Below are positions 11,243 to 22,654 of a DNA stretch of 64,000 nt, piece after piece. Position 1 is the stretch's first letter. The number at the start of each line of letters is the position of its first letter. The DNA is from Kitagawia praeruptora (Eukaryota > Streptophyta > Magnoliopsida > Apiales > Apiaceae). The stretch is from positions 81,970,001 through 82,034,000 of the forward strand of contig CM075345.1 in the NCBI GenBank assembly GCA_037693485.1, in the 5' to 3' direction. The notes under the pieces are model-generated. The model made no database searches and was not told the origin of the DNA. It saw only the letters and a program-made list of their open reading frames with translations. A program made the translations under genes and the position numbers.

Positions 11243-13620
11243 TTTTTTTTGCTAATTAAAATTTTATACCAAAAGGAACAACGGATACAAGTCTAGGGGC
11301 ATACCCCGCGAAATCAACATCCAGACATTAAAACCTCAAAACAAAATAAGTCTGCAGAAGACTACAACAGAGAGATACAGCAAAGAGATACTAGCTAAAA
11401 CCCTACGCCAACTACATGATAAAATAAAAACCAAGCACACCAGCTTGCATCCACCAAACGGACCCACACTGCTCCCCCAAAAGGCATACAGAAATCATTT
11501 GAAAACCAAGCTAGACCCATTTTGGAAGGTCCAAAGTCAACACCAGCAATCTCAAAAATACTACCTTTGTTATCAAAACCATTGAAAGCATCCTCCGATC
11601 TTTCCTGAGACTTAATTAGGACAAGTCCCACACCAGAATTTCCAAACCTCCCCTCATTTAAATGCCCAGAAAATAAAACCAAGTCCGTGCCACCCTGCAC
11701 CTTCCAGACTCCGCAAGCTTCCATCCTTTTCTTGGGACCAACGTACCCAACCTTCCATCGCCGTTGCAAAGTTTCGTCAACATAAACCCTGACCAAAGAA
11801 TAGAATTGACCACCCACAAGATTGGCTTCATGCATAGTCGCACAATGTTCAGACTCAACACCATATCCAGAGACAAGATTCCCTGCACTAGTAGCCCCAT
11901 TAGGACTCCCAGCAAAGTCCTCAGTCACAACCTCAATGACAAGAGTGTCACTCTTGCCCATAATCTGACCTACACCACTGCAGCCTCCAACTTTGTTCCT
12001 TATGCATTTAGCAGTACGAACCATGGTCTCTTCAAACACCCGCACATTAAAGAAAGTGTGCACCTTCTCCTGCCTCCCAATAGGGTCCTCACTTTGCCAC
12101 TCCATCGAAAAGCACAATAAGGCAATAGCACCATTTGCAAGCACCTGGTGATTATGCAGAATCCTCATTGATCTCACATATTCAGTAAGAGCCACAATTC
12201 TAAAAACATGAACACACCACCCACCATCCGGAACACTCAACTTGGTGGGGAGTTCATAAGTTTCTAAAACGTCTCCAGAGCCGTTATCAACAATGCAGAA
12301 GAGTGTTAGCCAGTGAGACACCTTGTCAAAAACCTTATCATTGACACAAAGCATATCATACACACCCTCTCGGCAGGTTATATTGACCATCGAATACTTG
12401 CAGTTCTTGGAGAACTGATCACCATATAGCAAATCCAACATAAACATCAGCAAGGTGGTTCTTCTTGCATAGACCACCAAATACATCCTAAACCAGATGG
12501 GCACATCAATTACATGTGCCATAATGGCATCTTCATGAGCAAGTACCAGAAGGCTGGCCCCCTGTTCCGTATAGACCACAGCCAAATTCATAAATCCTCG
12601 GCGAGGCACAATATCAAACACCCTAGTGTGTTCGACTATCACATCAATTCGAGGACCAAACTCATGTATCCTGACGAGGACTATCACTTGAATCCCCGAA
12701 ACAGAGTCAACAACGTTCAGATTTAAGGAAATCCTTACACCAGCACTAGAACCATGTAAATCAGCATGTAGAAGTGACATCTCCCCCACAAGTTGCAGCT
12801 CTAGCCATAGCTCTAACCATAGCATAACAAGTTTAACCACCTCGCCGAGGTTAACCCCACCAATATCAATTAGGCAAACTTCAACATCAATCACAAAGAA
12901 CCCAAAGGGCTCCAACCAAATTGAACCCATAGCGCGAAGGACAGAGCTCACCAAGGGAGCGAGCACAAGAACACAACTCACAATTCTCAGAGTCATAACA
13001 ACAAACAGATTGTGTTCGTTATCAATGACTAAGAAACTGTTGCATTCATCAACACACAAAGAACTTATCAATAAATAAGGCACTACCCTCATAAATTGAC
13101 TAGTAATCAGCATCATATAATTACGGATCTCCATGAATCGTAACTCCACTAACAGGCAATCACCATCAAGAGAGCACCGAACACACTCTTCGCCCGACAT
13201 CACCGAATACAACCAGGTCCGAGAGAGGTCAGAGAAAAACTCATGAAAAAACACCACCTTGGGTATCATTAAGATAGAGCACTTCATGGGGATAGAGCTG
13301 TTAAGCTCGCTACAATCGAGAATCAACCTTCTCAAGACTTCATACGATGTCAGATTGAACCCCATCGGGTTCAAAAATGACCAGTCGACACCACGACCAC
13401 AATTAAAAGAAATTTTTGGGTGAAAGTGGGAGATAAGAAAGGGGAAGGTGGATTTAGGAAGGAGAAATTTAGATCTGATGGATTTAAGGTGTAGATTGGG
13501 CTGAAAATTCATGGCAGCTAGAAGAAATTTAGGGTTTTTAGAGAGAGGTTAGAGAGAGGTTAGAGAGAGGTTAGAGCGACTCTCATTTGTTTTTCTCTGC
13601 TGTATGTTCTGGAACAACCA
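11243..13620 (-). mobile_element. Retroposon R6 (type C, full length), in R5
   Basis: Minus strand. TSD CTCAACATGT lies at 11233-11242 and 13621-13630. The antisense 3' tail begins at 11243 and the family 5' start (reverse complement ATGAGAGTCG) is at 13586. There are 34 extra bases (13587-13620) between the family start and the TSD. It carries the longest intact type C ORF in the window. Confidence 0.9.
11395..13365 (-). CDS. R6 type C protein, intact about 656 codons
   Basis: The largest open type C ORF. The frame is open from 13512, but the first 49 codons translate the conserved leader (CCATCAGATCT block), so the start MGFNLTSYEVLRRL at 13365 is preferred, as in R10 and R18. The protein is rich in short hydrophobic strand-like stretches separated by Gly/Asp turns, with many Cys and Trp and no signal peptide or clear membrane topology. 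Landmarks are VSGIQVIVLVRIHEFGPRID, CVNDKVFDKVSHWL (a VFD repeat), CVHVFRIVALTEYVRSMRIL and a C-terminal FGGAVWVRLVDASW. I recognise no domain. A repeated all-beta scaffold is an inference. Confidence 0.65.
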   Translation of the reverse strand: MGFNLTSYEVLRRLILDCSELNSSIPMKCSILMIPKVVFFHEFFSDLSRTWLYSVMSGEECVRCSLDGDCLLVELRFMEIRNYMMLITSQFMRVVPYLLISSLCVDECNSFLVIDNEHNLFVVMTLRIVSCVLVLAPLVSSVLRAMGSIWLEPFGFFVIDVEVCLIDIGGVNLGEVVKLVMLWLELWLELQLVGEMSLLHADLHGSSAGVRISLNLNVVDSVSGIQVIVLVRIHEFGPRIDVIVEHTRVFDIVPRRGFMNLAVVYTEQGASLLVLAHEDAIMAHVIDVPIWFRMYLVVYARRTTLLMFMLDLLYGDQFSKNCKYSMVNITCREGVYDMLCVNDKVFDKVSHWLTLFCIVDNGSGDVLETYELPTKLSVPDGGWCVHVFRIVALTEYVRSMRILHNHQVLANGAIALLCFSMEWQSEDPIGRQEKVHTFFNVRVFEETMVRTAKCIRNKVGGCSGVGQIMGKSDTLVIEVVTEDFAGSPNGATSAGNLVSGYGVESEHCATMHEANLVGGQFYSLVRVYVDETLQRRWKVGYVGPKKRMEACGVWKVQGGTDLVLFSGHLNEGRFGNSGVGLVLIKSQERSEDAFNGFDNKGSIFEIAGVDFGPSKMGLAWFSNDFCMPFGGAVWVRLVDASWCAWFLFYHVVGVGF

Positions 13621-14876
13621 CTCAACATGTTCGTTGAATTGCTTGAACCAAAGGGTGCCACGGGCACTGAATTATTTCTCTTGGGTTTCCTCGAAGTCCG
13701 TTCATCTGAAACTCTGGGAGGAGATTTGTTGAGGGGTCGCAACTGTTGTTGCGCCCTTAATCTATGTCATCGAATTTATAGCGGTTGTACCTGTTTACTT
13801 AAGCAAGGTACAAGGACTGATTTGGTGTCAATGATATCAAAGGAATCTAGTTTCAAAAACCATGCAGTTCCTCAGGCAATGCCTCATGGTGGAAGGAATC
13901 GTGTTGACATAAATGCCAAACTAGTGTTTGAGTTGGTGTTTGTTGATCAGTTTATTGGAGGAGAGGGCGTTGGTTTATACCCCGCTCATGCTGTACTAGA
14001 TGTGATGCAGGTGGACACAACTCTAATGCAAACTGATGGTGACAATTGGAGGGGATTGTATCCTCCGTTGCTTGAAAGAGTTGGTACGTTGAGGTTTTGG
14101 CTCGACGAGGGTAGGTTGTGCATGGTTTGTTATGCGAGGCCGATCAGGCTTATTCTTGATGCTATCATGGGGATTCTGATGAAGAAATGGAACTTTAGTT
14201 TCCATTTTAAAAAGATTCGGCTCTTTGCAAAAGAAATGGTCGAGTATGATGGCTGTCATCTTGGCATGTTTAATCAACTGGGGGATGGTTCTCCTTCCAA
14301 AGAAAAGTTAGCCGGTGGTGCTTTTTTGGAGGCCAACTCTCATGTTGATGGATATCATATGGAGCAGCTGGTTGGTAAAGGCCAGGAAAAGACTGGTAGC
14401 TTGTTTAGGCGAGAGGACTCCACCCTTTCGGGTCAGGAGGTTTTTCCAAAGGATTTCCAGGGCGCTAATGTTTGGGCTTACCATGTGCTAGTGTTGCCTA
14501 TGAAGAAGATGCTGCTTACCAGTTTACAATGCTTGGATGTGGACTGGGTGGTCCCTTTACTATTCGTACTTGGCATAGGTCTCATTGTGAGGTTAAACTA
14601 GGTTAAATCTAGTTCTATTTGTATGTTGAGTGTATAGTGTCTTTATGATGCTATGACATTTGTTTGGTCTGCATGTTGACTTCGCGGGGTATGCCCCTAG
14701 ATGTGTATCAAGTTGTTCCTTTTTGGTATAAAATTTTAATTAGCAAAAAAAAGATTACAAAGCATGGAGCAAACCCCACGAAAGTAACTCCTCAACATGA
14801 TACAAAGAATAGAAGGGTAAACCCTAATCAACTACTAGAGCAAGATACACTACGCCATAAATGCTCATATGCAACG

Positions 14877-16753
14877 TTTTTTTTTGCTAATTAAAATTTT
14901 ATACCAAAAGGAACAGCATAAACACGTCTAGGGGCATACCCCGCGAAAAACCAAAAACCATTACACGGAATTTGTTCAATCAGGGATATACCCCGCAGAG
15001 TCAACAAAAAGCTAAAACAAAGCCAAACAACAAAGTCACTTGCCAATCAACAAAAGAGAATTAAGAAAATAAGAAATTAAGCAGCCATTTTTAAGTCTTG
15101 TTGGAGTGCCCTCCTCGGGTTGCTCTCCACTTCTTGGTCCTGGATTTGATCCCAGGGTGAATATGGGCAGTCCCAGCCGGTATCACCTTAGCCTCTGAAA
15201 CAGAGATGTCCATTTCATCTTCACTTCCCACTTCAGCATCATCAATCATCAAACCATAACCATCAGCAAAACCAAACATCATTCCCAAGTAATGCATATG
15301 GCCACGCATAGAGGCCCTCGTGTTAGGGATAAAACCCCCCATAGCTAGGGCTTTCTCAGTACCCTCACCTGAAACTTCGATTACCTGCGCCAAATCATAC
15401 TTCACCGTCAAAGAGTCCATAGGTCCACCAGAGCGGCCTATCGCACTCACCTCTTCAAACTCCTCATCTTGATCGTTCTCTCCGTCAGAACCAGACGTGC
15501 AAATCAATCCCACCTCCGCATCAATTTCCATCACCACAAAAGTGCCCATTTGGCTCAGACCGCACTCATCAAGAAAGTCCCTGAGTTTGGCTGGCAATGC
15601 TTGGATAACCTCCTTGCCTGCATTCCTAGAAACATTATCAAAAGAGATAATGAAAATCTTCAAACTATCCACATCCTTTCCTTGACTAACAGTCACTAGC
15701 GTTCTTCCTTTCCCACTCAAATATAACTGGTCGACCAACCCAGCATCCTTTAGTTCCTCCCTCATGCCATGTAGGAGAACTCCTTCATCCCTTAAAAGGA
15801 CAGGCAGGGGAATTTTCCTATCCCGAATGAAACCACTTAATTGTTTTATACAGTGCAAAGCTCTAGCAAGATCCTCCATCATCCTAATGACAGGTAGATC
15901 TTGTAAATCATTTGAGGCATTCAAAGCTCTCATAGCTATCTTTCCCCAGAAGCTGGGAACCTCGTGCCCATTCCTCACAATACAGTCCCTAAGAACTAAG
16001 ATAACTTTCAAAGCTATATTCAATCTCACACTAGTGGGTACCCCTGTCGGGGCTGCACTCATCATTTGACAATCCTCAGAAGGGGCAACAACATTATCAG
16101 AGTCAAAATTCTTACCAGATTCCATGCCTTTCGCCAGGGGTTGGATGTTCTTTTTGGGGTCACCTTGGTGTTGAGGCCCCACCGCTTCCTGCTTCAGCCT
16201 TGAACCCATAGGGTTAACATTCCTTTCAGTCATGAGCTTCAAAGGGTTAACATCCCTTTCACTACACATATCATCAATACCTTTAACATCCTTGGTAGCC
16301 ATAAATTTATCCAGCACATTAATTGGCTCAATAGCTCTGACTGAGCTACAAATCAAAGAAGCAAGCCCAACAGAGGGGTTGCAATCAACATCTTGTTTCC
16401 CCAGGCTGCTCTGGGACACGTCAATAGCCCTCTCTGAGGTGGCTGACCCCTGGCTTAGGCCAGGCCTCAAACACCTTGAAGGCGCCACCATTTCAAGGTT
16501 CTCCAAAGAGGACTCCTTTGCAAACGATTCCACTGAACCTATCCTCCTTTGGTGAGCAGAGAGACGAGGCGATCCGCCCATCCAACAGCCATCCTGCAAC
16601 GGATCCGTTTCAAGATGGCTTACATCATCCAACCTTGGGTTCGAAATACCCACCAGCTCTTTAAGGACAGATCCAGCAACTAAGAATGGGGTTTCATACC
16701 CATCGAACACTCCAAATTCGAGCGGAGCACCATCGTGGTCCGCTGGACTCCGG
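14877..16753 (-). mobile_element. Retroposon R7 (type A), in CACTA-1
   Basis: A minus-strand copy 29 bp inside the left CACTA-1 terminus. The antisense tail begins at 14877. It is 5'-truncated just before the type A start codon, at about 16753. I did not find a clear TSD. The 3' UTR holds the hairpin twice: a degenerate form (reverse complement TGCGGGGTATATCCCTG, near 14990) and the canonical one near 14938. Confidence 0.8.
15091..16753 (-). CDS. R7 type A protein, nearly complete, about 550 codons
   Basis: The best-preserved type A ORF. It reads from upstream of ADHDGAPLEFGVFDGYETPF, so only about 15 N-terminal residues are missing; the first internal Met is at 16710. Order: N-terminal FLVAGSVLKELVGISNPRL, a long polar Ser/Asp-rich linker, the EVP domain (LKVILVLRDCIVRNGHEVPS through CIKQLSGFIRDRKIPLPV), SGKGRTLVTVSQGKDVDSLK, SLTVKYDLAQV, an acidic region, and the C-terminal tail RTKKWRATRGGHSNKT. 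No internal stops. The tail and EVP domain are shared with type B despite different N-termini. Function unknown. Confidence 0.75.
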
Positions 16754-17900
16754 TAGAAAGTGTTTTAGTGAAAGTGTTTCGTAGGTATGAAATTTTGGGT
16801 CTAACGAAACAGAACTTGAACAGGTGTTGCATTACATATAATTTAGTGTTGCATTTGATCCACGGTGTTTCACATAATGCAACACTAGCAGCAGGCGTTG
16901 CATTAGATATTTTTAAATTTTAAAAAATGCTGATGTGGCAGCAGTGGGGTCCACACGTGTTGACGTGGCATTTGATGACGTGGCAAGTGTGGGGCCCACA
17001 TTTGCTGACGTGGCAAATGTGGGACCCACATTTGCTGACGTGTCATTGGCTGACATGGCAGAAGCGTTGCATTAGGTGAAAGAGGTGTTGCATTTGCTGT
17101 TTAAAAGCGTTGCATTAGGTATTTTTGAATTTTTGATAAATGCTGACGTGGCAGTTGTGGGACCCACCAGGGTGACGTGGCAGTGTGGGGTCCACCAGGG
17201 TGACGTGGCAGAGGCCCACAGGTGCTGACGTGGCAAGTGTGGGGCCCACAATTGCTGACGTGGCAAATGTGGGGCCCACATTTGCTGACGTGTCATTGGC
17301 TAACGTGGCAGAAGCGTTGCATTAGGTGAAAGAGGTGTTGCATTTGCTGTTTAAAAGCGTTGCATTAAGTATTTTTGAATTTTTAATAAATGATGACGTG
17401 GTAGTGTGGGGTCCACCAGGGTGACGTGGCAGAGGCCCACAGGTGCTAACGTGGCAAGTGTGGGGGCCCACAATTGCTGACGTGGCAAATGTGGGGCCCA
17501 CATTTGCTGACGTGTCATTGGCTGACGTGGCAGAAGCGTTGCATTAGGTGAAAGAGGTGTTGCATTTTCTGTTTAAAAGCGTTGCATTAGGTATTTTTGA
17601 ATTTTTAATAAATGCTGACGTGGCAGTTGTGGGACCCACCAGGGTGACGTGGCAGTGTGGGGTCCACCAGGGTGACGTGGCAGAGGCCCAAAGGTGTTGA
17701 CGTGGCAAGTGTGGGGCCCACATTTGCTGACGTGGCAAATGTGGGACCCACATTTGCTGACGTGTCATTGGCTGACGTGGAAGAAGCGTTGCATTAGGTG
17801 AAAGAGGTGTTGCATTTGCTGTTCAAAAGCGTTGCATTAGGTATTTTTGAATTTTTAATAAATGTTGACGTGGCAGTTGTGGGACCCAACTGGGTGACGT
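16754..17900 (+). repeat. CACTA-1 left subterminal repeat array
   Basis: No gene. Units of roughly 230-270 bp repeat about four times. Each contains GCGTTGCATTAGGTGAAAG, GTTTAAAAGCGTTGCATTAG and several GCTGACGTGGCAnnnGTGGGGCCCAC modules. Short Pro/Ser-rich ORFs across it (for example 17072-17296 minus) are repeat artefacts. The same words occur near the right end (23620-24200). Such arrays are where CACTA transposase accessory proteins bind in characterised elements. Confidence 0.8.
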
Positions 17901-17904
17901 GTCA

Positions 17905-19675
17905 ATTTTCATTTTCTGAAAATTTGGGAATATCAATAAATTAGATATATATTGACAACTGTACCGTTGGATCGTTCAAAAATATTTTTTAAAAAATATA
18001 AATAATAATCCGTAACAAAGCACTAGTTACGAGTCATATTGAAAATAGTAGTGATCTACTAAGATCTCCAATCAAATTAATTTTTTACTTTCTGAAACTT
18101 TGGGAATATCATTACATTAGATATATATTGACATCCGTACGGTTGGATCATTCAAAAATATTTTTTAAAAAATAGAAACAATAATCCGTAACAAAGCACT
18201 AGTTACGAGTCATATTGAAAATAGTAGTGATCTACTAAGATCTCCAATCAAATTAATTTTTTATTTTCTGAAAATATGGGAATATCATTACATTAGATAT
18301 ATATTGACATCCGTACGGTTGGATCGTTCAAAAATATTTTTTTAAAAATAGAAACAATAATCCGTAACAAAGCACTAGTTACGAGTCATATTGAAAATAG
18401 TAGTGATCTACTAAGATCTCCAATCAAATTAATTTTTTATTTTTTGAAACTTTGGGAATATCATTACATTAGATATATATTGACATCTGTACGGTTACGG
18501 TTGGATCGTTCAGAAATATTTTTAAAAAAATAGAAACAATAATCCGTAACAAAGCACTAGTTACGAGTCATATTGAAAATAGTAGTGATCTACTAAGATC
18601 TCCAATCAAATTAATTTTTTATTTTCTGAAACTTTGGGAATGTCATTACATTAGATATATATTGACATCCGTACGGTTGGATCATTCAAAAATATTTTTA
18701 AAAAAATAGAAACAATAATCCGTAACAAAGCACTAGTTACGAGTCATATTGAAAATAGTAGTGATCTGCTAAGATCTCCAATCAAATTAATTTTTTATTT
18801 TCTGAAACTTTGGGAATGTCATTACATTAGATATATATTGACATCCGTACGGTTGGATCGTTCAAAAATATTTTTTAAAAAATAGAAACAATAATCCGTA
18901 ACAAAGCACTAGTTACGAGTCATATTGAAAATAGTAGTGATCTACTAAGATCTCCAATCAAATTAATTTTTTATTTTCTGAAACTTTGGGAATATCATTA
19001 CATTAGATATATATTGACATCCGTACGGTTGGATCGTTCAAAAATATTTTTTAAAAAATAGAAACAATAATCCGTAACAAAGCACTAGTTACGAGTCATA
19101 TTGAAAATAGTAGTGATCTACTAAGATCTCCAATCAAATTAATTTTTTATTTTCTGAAACTTTGGGAATATCATTACATTAGATATATATTGACATCCGT
19201 ACGGTTGGATCGTTCAAAAATATTTTTTAAAAAATAGAAACAATAATCCGTAACAAAGCACTAGTTACGAGTCATATTGAAAATAGTAGTGATCTAGTAA
19301 GATCTCCAATCAAATTAATTTTTTATTTTCTGAAACTTTGGGAATATCATTACATTAGATATATATTGACATCCATACGGTTGGATCATTCAAAAATATT
19401 TTTAAAAAAATAGAAACAATAATCCGTAACAAAGCACTAGTTACGAGTCATATTGAAAATAGTAGTGATCTACTAAGATCTCCAATGAAATTAATTTTTT
19501 ATTTTCTGAAACTTTGGGAATATCATTACATTAGATATATATTGACATCCGTACGGTTGGATCATTCAAAAATATTTTTTAAAAAATAGAAACAATAATC
19601 CGTAACAAAGCGAATTTTCGGCGATTCGATCATTCAAAAATATTTTTTAAAAAATAGAAACAATAATCCGTACTA
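17905..19675 (+). repeat. 177-bp tandem array (about 10 copies)
   Basis: A head-to-tail array with period about 177 bp. Each unit contains TTTCTGAAACTTTGGGAATA, ATATATATTGACATCCGTAC, GGTTGGATCGTTCAAAAATA, AATCCGTAACAAAGCACTAG and GTGATCTACTAAGATCTCCA. The first unit is the most diverged, one has a small internal duplication (ACGGTTACGGTT near 18490), and the last is truncated. A satellite-like array internal to a transposon. Confidence 0.9.
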
Positions 19676-20588
19676 GTCTTGTCCGGACCTTTTCTTAATA
19701 ACTGTCTCTTAATGAGAACAGGCGATTGCAATTTTCTGTTTGATCGAATTGATCATTGGTGTAGATACCGTATGACTTTTTATTATTGAATTAACACCTT
19801 TGTTCTTAAAAAAAAATAAAAATTCTGAACTAAAAATATAAAAACTGAAATTACATTTTTTAAAAATGAAAAACCAACAGGGCACACACATCATCCATAA
19901 CACTATAACACACTTAGAGCACAAGGCTCGAGGTGAAAATTTTGGGCCAAAGTTTTGGGCGGAAAATTTCCCTCTAAAATGAAAATTTTGGGCAACACAC
20001 TCTCTACTCCTGTACTCTCTTTATCGTCTCCATCTCAAAAAATATTGATAAACAAACACTATACTCTCTCAACAAAACTCTCTCACTCGCACAAATCTCT
20101 CCCACACTTCACCTCTCCCAAACCACCAATTTAGAACCCTAACTTTTCTAAAACCCCACTGTCACAGGAACCTAATTAGGCAAAATTGAAATTGAGAACC
20201 CTAGCAATCGGTCGACTTTCTCTAATTATGCGAAGAGGAAGCTTCAATCGGTTGATTCTCTCCATATTTTGCTCAAATCTACTCGATTTAGTAAGTATTA
20301 TTCCAATTTCTTTTCAAATTTCATTCATTTGATATTTGATATTTAAGGAATTCTTAGGTTTTTGCTCTAGAATTTGAGGTTTTGATAAGTGGGTTGGTGA
20401 AAATTTGGGTTGTTTTTAGGTGCGAGGTGGAGTTTGGAGGTGTGTACAAATATTAAGTATTTGGTTTTAGTTTTTGACTTGGAAATTTGAGTTTAAAAGG
20501 CTGTTAACTGCAAATTAGTTTTCTTTTAGCAGGGAATTTGAGTTTTTGAGGAGGTGCTTTAACTCGGTAAAGATTTCATTGTAAAATA
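19676..20588 (+). promoter_or_regulatory. Captured upstream region and 5' UTR of the NPH3 gene fragment
   Basis: No ORF of note. After the array comes non-repetitive DNA with CT-rich and ACCCTAA-type leader sequence (about 20030-20290), then T-rich DNA resembling a 5' UTR intron, up to the ATG at 20589. It was probably captured together with the NPH3 exons, so the fragment may bring its own promoter. This is inference from position and composition. Confidence 0.4.
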
Positions 20589-22442
20589 ATGGCTTGTATG
20601 AAGTTGGGGTCGAAAACAGATGCATTTCAAAGGAAAGGACAGGCTTGGTATGTCTTCTGGTGTTTTTAACTTGTTCTTCTTGGTTGATATGTTCATACTT
20701 TTGCTATCTCTTAATGTTTCATAGCAAACTCTTTTTGGTCACATACTTATTGTTGCCATTGTGCAACATCCAAGGTCTACTAGTATCAAGTTACGTGATC
20801 ATGTTTTACATGTGTTGTATGCTTTAATTGGGTTTTGGTCAGACTAATACATGTTTTGAGGCATTTTAGCTTATAAGTTTTAAAGTGTTTTTCCGCTGAA
20901 ATTCTTGCTTCTGTATCCTACTATAAGTAGTTGGCTCTTACATCGCTGAAATTCCGCTGAAATTCGTTCTTCTGTATCCTATATTTTTGAATTTTGGTTT
21001 GGAAAAACCATTGTAGGTTCTACACAACCGGCCTTCCAAGTGATGTCATTGTTGAAGTTGGCGACATGTCCTTCCATCTCCACAAGGTAATATTCATTTG
21101 ATTGCAGTAAGAATTGTGCAGTATCGATATCTTATATTTATCATACTTGTCAGTTAACAAGAAGGGAAAATTGGATTTCTTATATAAACTATAAAGTGTA
21201 TGTATCTAGATAATTTAGTGGTGAAACTAAAATACCACGATAATAATGTTGAAATCCTGAAAATAAATCTTCACACTTTTCTTTCCCTGTGCTTACAAGT
21301 GTCCTGTGCGTTGGAAATCATTTAAAAAAGATCTGTCTGTAGGGCTCTATATCTTTAATGTAAAGGACACCGGAAATGAGCCTGGTGAACAGACTGGATT
21401 ATGTAGTCAATGAAATGTCATTATTTACTACTATGATAAGTCGTGCAGGTGTTTTGGTGACGGGGGGTGGGGTTGTGTTGGTCAAGTCATATAAATATAA
21501 TCTTTGTTGTGTAAACTGATATGTTAAGAATGATTGTGTTCACATTCAAGTTTGTGTGGAAGTGAACAAGGTTTTTGTTAATCATACTGAATTAAGATGA
21601 CAGGAAGAGGATTTAAACGAGGAGCTTCTAATAAAATAAATTTATATTTACAATCACTAAAAGTTCCCTTTTTTCTTGAAATGTAGTTTCCATTGCTTTC
21701 CAGAAGTGGGGTGATGGAAAGATTGATTGCTGAAGCCAACAATGAAGGAGAAGATGGTTGCGTCATTAACCTTCTTGACGTCCCTGGTGGAGCAAAAACT
21801 TTTGAACTTGTTGCTAAGTTCTGTTATGGAGTAAAATTTGAACTTACTGCAGCAAATGTTGTACACCTCCGATGTGCGACGGAGCATCTTGAAATGAACG
21901 AAGAGTATGGCGAGGGAAATCTAGTTTCACAAACTGAATTATTCTTGAATCAAGTGATCTTAGAAAACTGGACAGACTCTTTGAGAGCGCTCCAGGGGTG
22001 TGAAAGTGTTCTCTCCCATGCAGAAGAACTCTCTATTACTGCACATTTAATCAAGTCATTGGTTGTGAAAGCCAGTAATAATCCTGATCCAAATCTGCAT
22101 GGTTGGCCTGTTGTAGTATATGGTAGACAGTTGCAGAGTCCTGGTGGAAGTGTCTTGTGGAATGGGATTAGCACTGGGGCCAAGCTAAAAGCAGCAAGTT
22201 CAGATTGGTGGTATGAAGATATATCAAATTTGAGTTTACCTCTCTACAAGAGGCTGATTTCTGCAATGGAGTCTCATGGCATTAAGAAGGAGATAATAGT
22301 GGGCTCCATCACCACCTATGCGAAGAAGTACCTGCCAGGGCTTAATCGACGTCAGAGTACTACTGATTCTAGTAGCCGTCTTGGATCAGCGAGTTCAGGA
22401 GCTATACTATCGGAAGAAGATCAAAGTTTATACAAAGTTTAG
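20589..22442 (+). pseudogene. NPH3/BTB-POZ gene fragment (At1g30440-like), 3'-truncated
   Basis: Three exons with canonical splice sites. Exon 1 is 20589-20647 (MACMKLGSKTDAFQRKGQAW), exon 2 21017-21086 (FYTTGLPSDVIVEVGDMSFH, then LHK), exon 3 about 21687-22442 (FPLLSRSGVMERLIAE and on). The BTB domain is complete and the NPH3 domain begins (LQSPGGSVLWNGISTGAKLK, SSDWWYEDISNLSLPLYKRL). The known family, including the Arabidopsis At1g30440 product, are about 660-residue adaptors of CUL3 ubiquitin ligases, often in light signalling. Here the reading ends after LSEEDQSLYKV, losing most of NPH3 and the coiled-coil tail. Retained introns show DNA-level capture by CACTA-1. A truncated BTB protein of about 290 residues could be made. 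Confidence 0.85.
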
Positions 22443-22654
22443 CAGCCGTCTTGGATGTGCTTATACAAAGTTTATCCTTTCCAGATCGGTGGAATTGATG
22501 AAGCTTCTATTTGTATGTATGTAAATTGTATAAAAACACATCCAACCCCCCCCACCACACACACAATTTTTTGTTATCTAAATTGGTGGTCGTGATTCAT
22601 TTTGCATTTAATTATCCTTGTTACTATTAATTATCTATTTAAATGTACTTGCAG

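Larger units (their letters stand above)
10660..14601 (+). pseudogene. R5 type C ORF split by R6
   Basis: The first part runs from MGSLSRSPFLLDVNSIES at 10660 to the R6 insertion at 11242. The second part resumes at about 13630 and stays open to the stop at 14601. Apart from the nested R6 both halves are open, so the pre-insertion ORF would have been about 515 codons. It has the type C composition (rich in V, F, L, C, W) and ends with a variant of the NQLGAGSPSNEKLAG motif (about 14270). The insertion caps the first half with FFFAN-stop. Function unknown. Confidence 0.7.
10476..14750 (+). mobile_element. Retroposon R5 (type C), holds R6
   Basis: A full-length plus-strand copy inside the LINE remnant. 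The TSD AAGATTACAAAGCATG lies at 10463-10478 and 14751-14766 and overlaps the starting ATGAGAGTCG at 10476, so there are no extra 5' bases. The 3' end has TTCGCGGGGTATGCCCCTAG at about 14681, GGTATAAAATTTTAATTAGC and poly(A). R6 is inserted at 11242. Confidence 0.9.

Noticed and set aside
11395..13365. Interpretation of type C ORFs as membrane proteins
   Set aside because: Hydrophobic stretches are short and regularly interrupted by Asp/Gly/Arg, unlike transmembrane helices.
17072..17768. Two near-identical Pro/His-rich ORFs on the minus strand (MTRQQMWxPHLPRQQ)
   Set aside because: They translate the CACTA-1 subterminal GTGGGGCCCAC/GCTGACGTGGCA repeats; periodicity explains the open frame.
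17905..19675. CRISPR-like array
   Set aside because: Units are contiguous 177-bp direct repeats without spacers, in a plant nuclear context.
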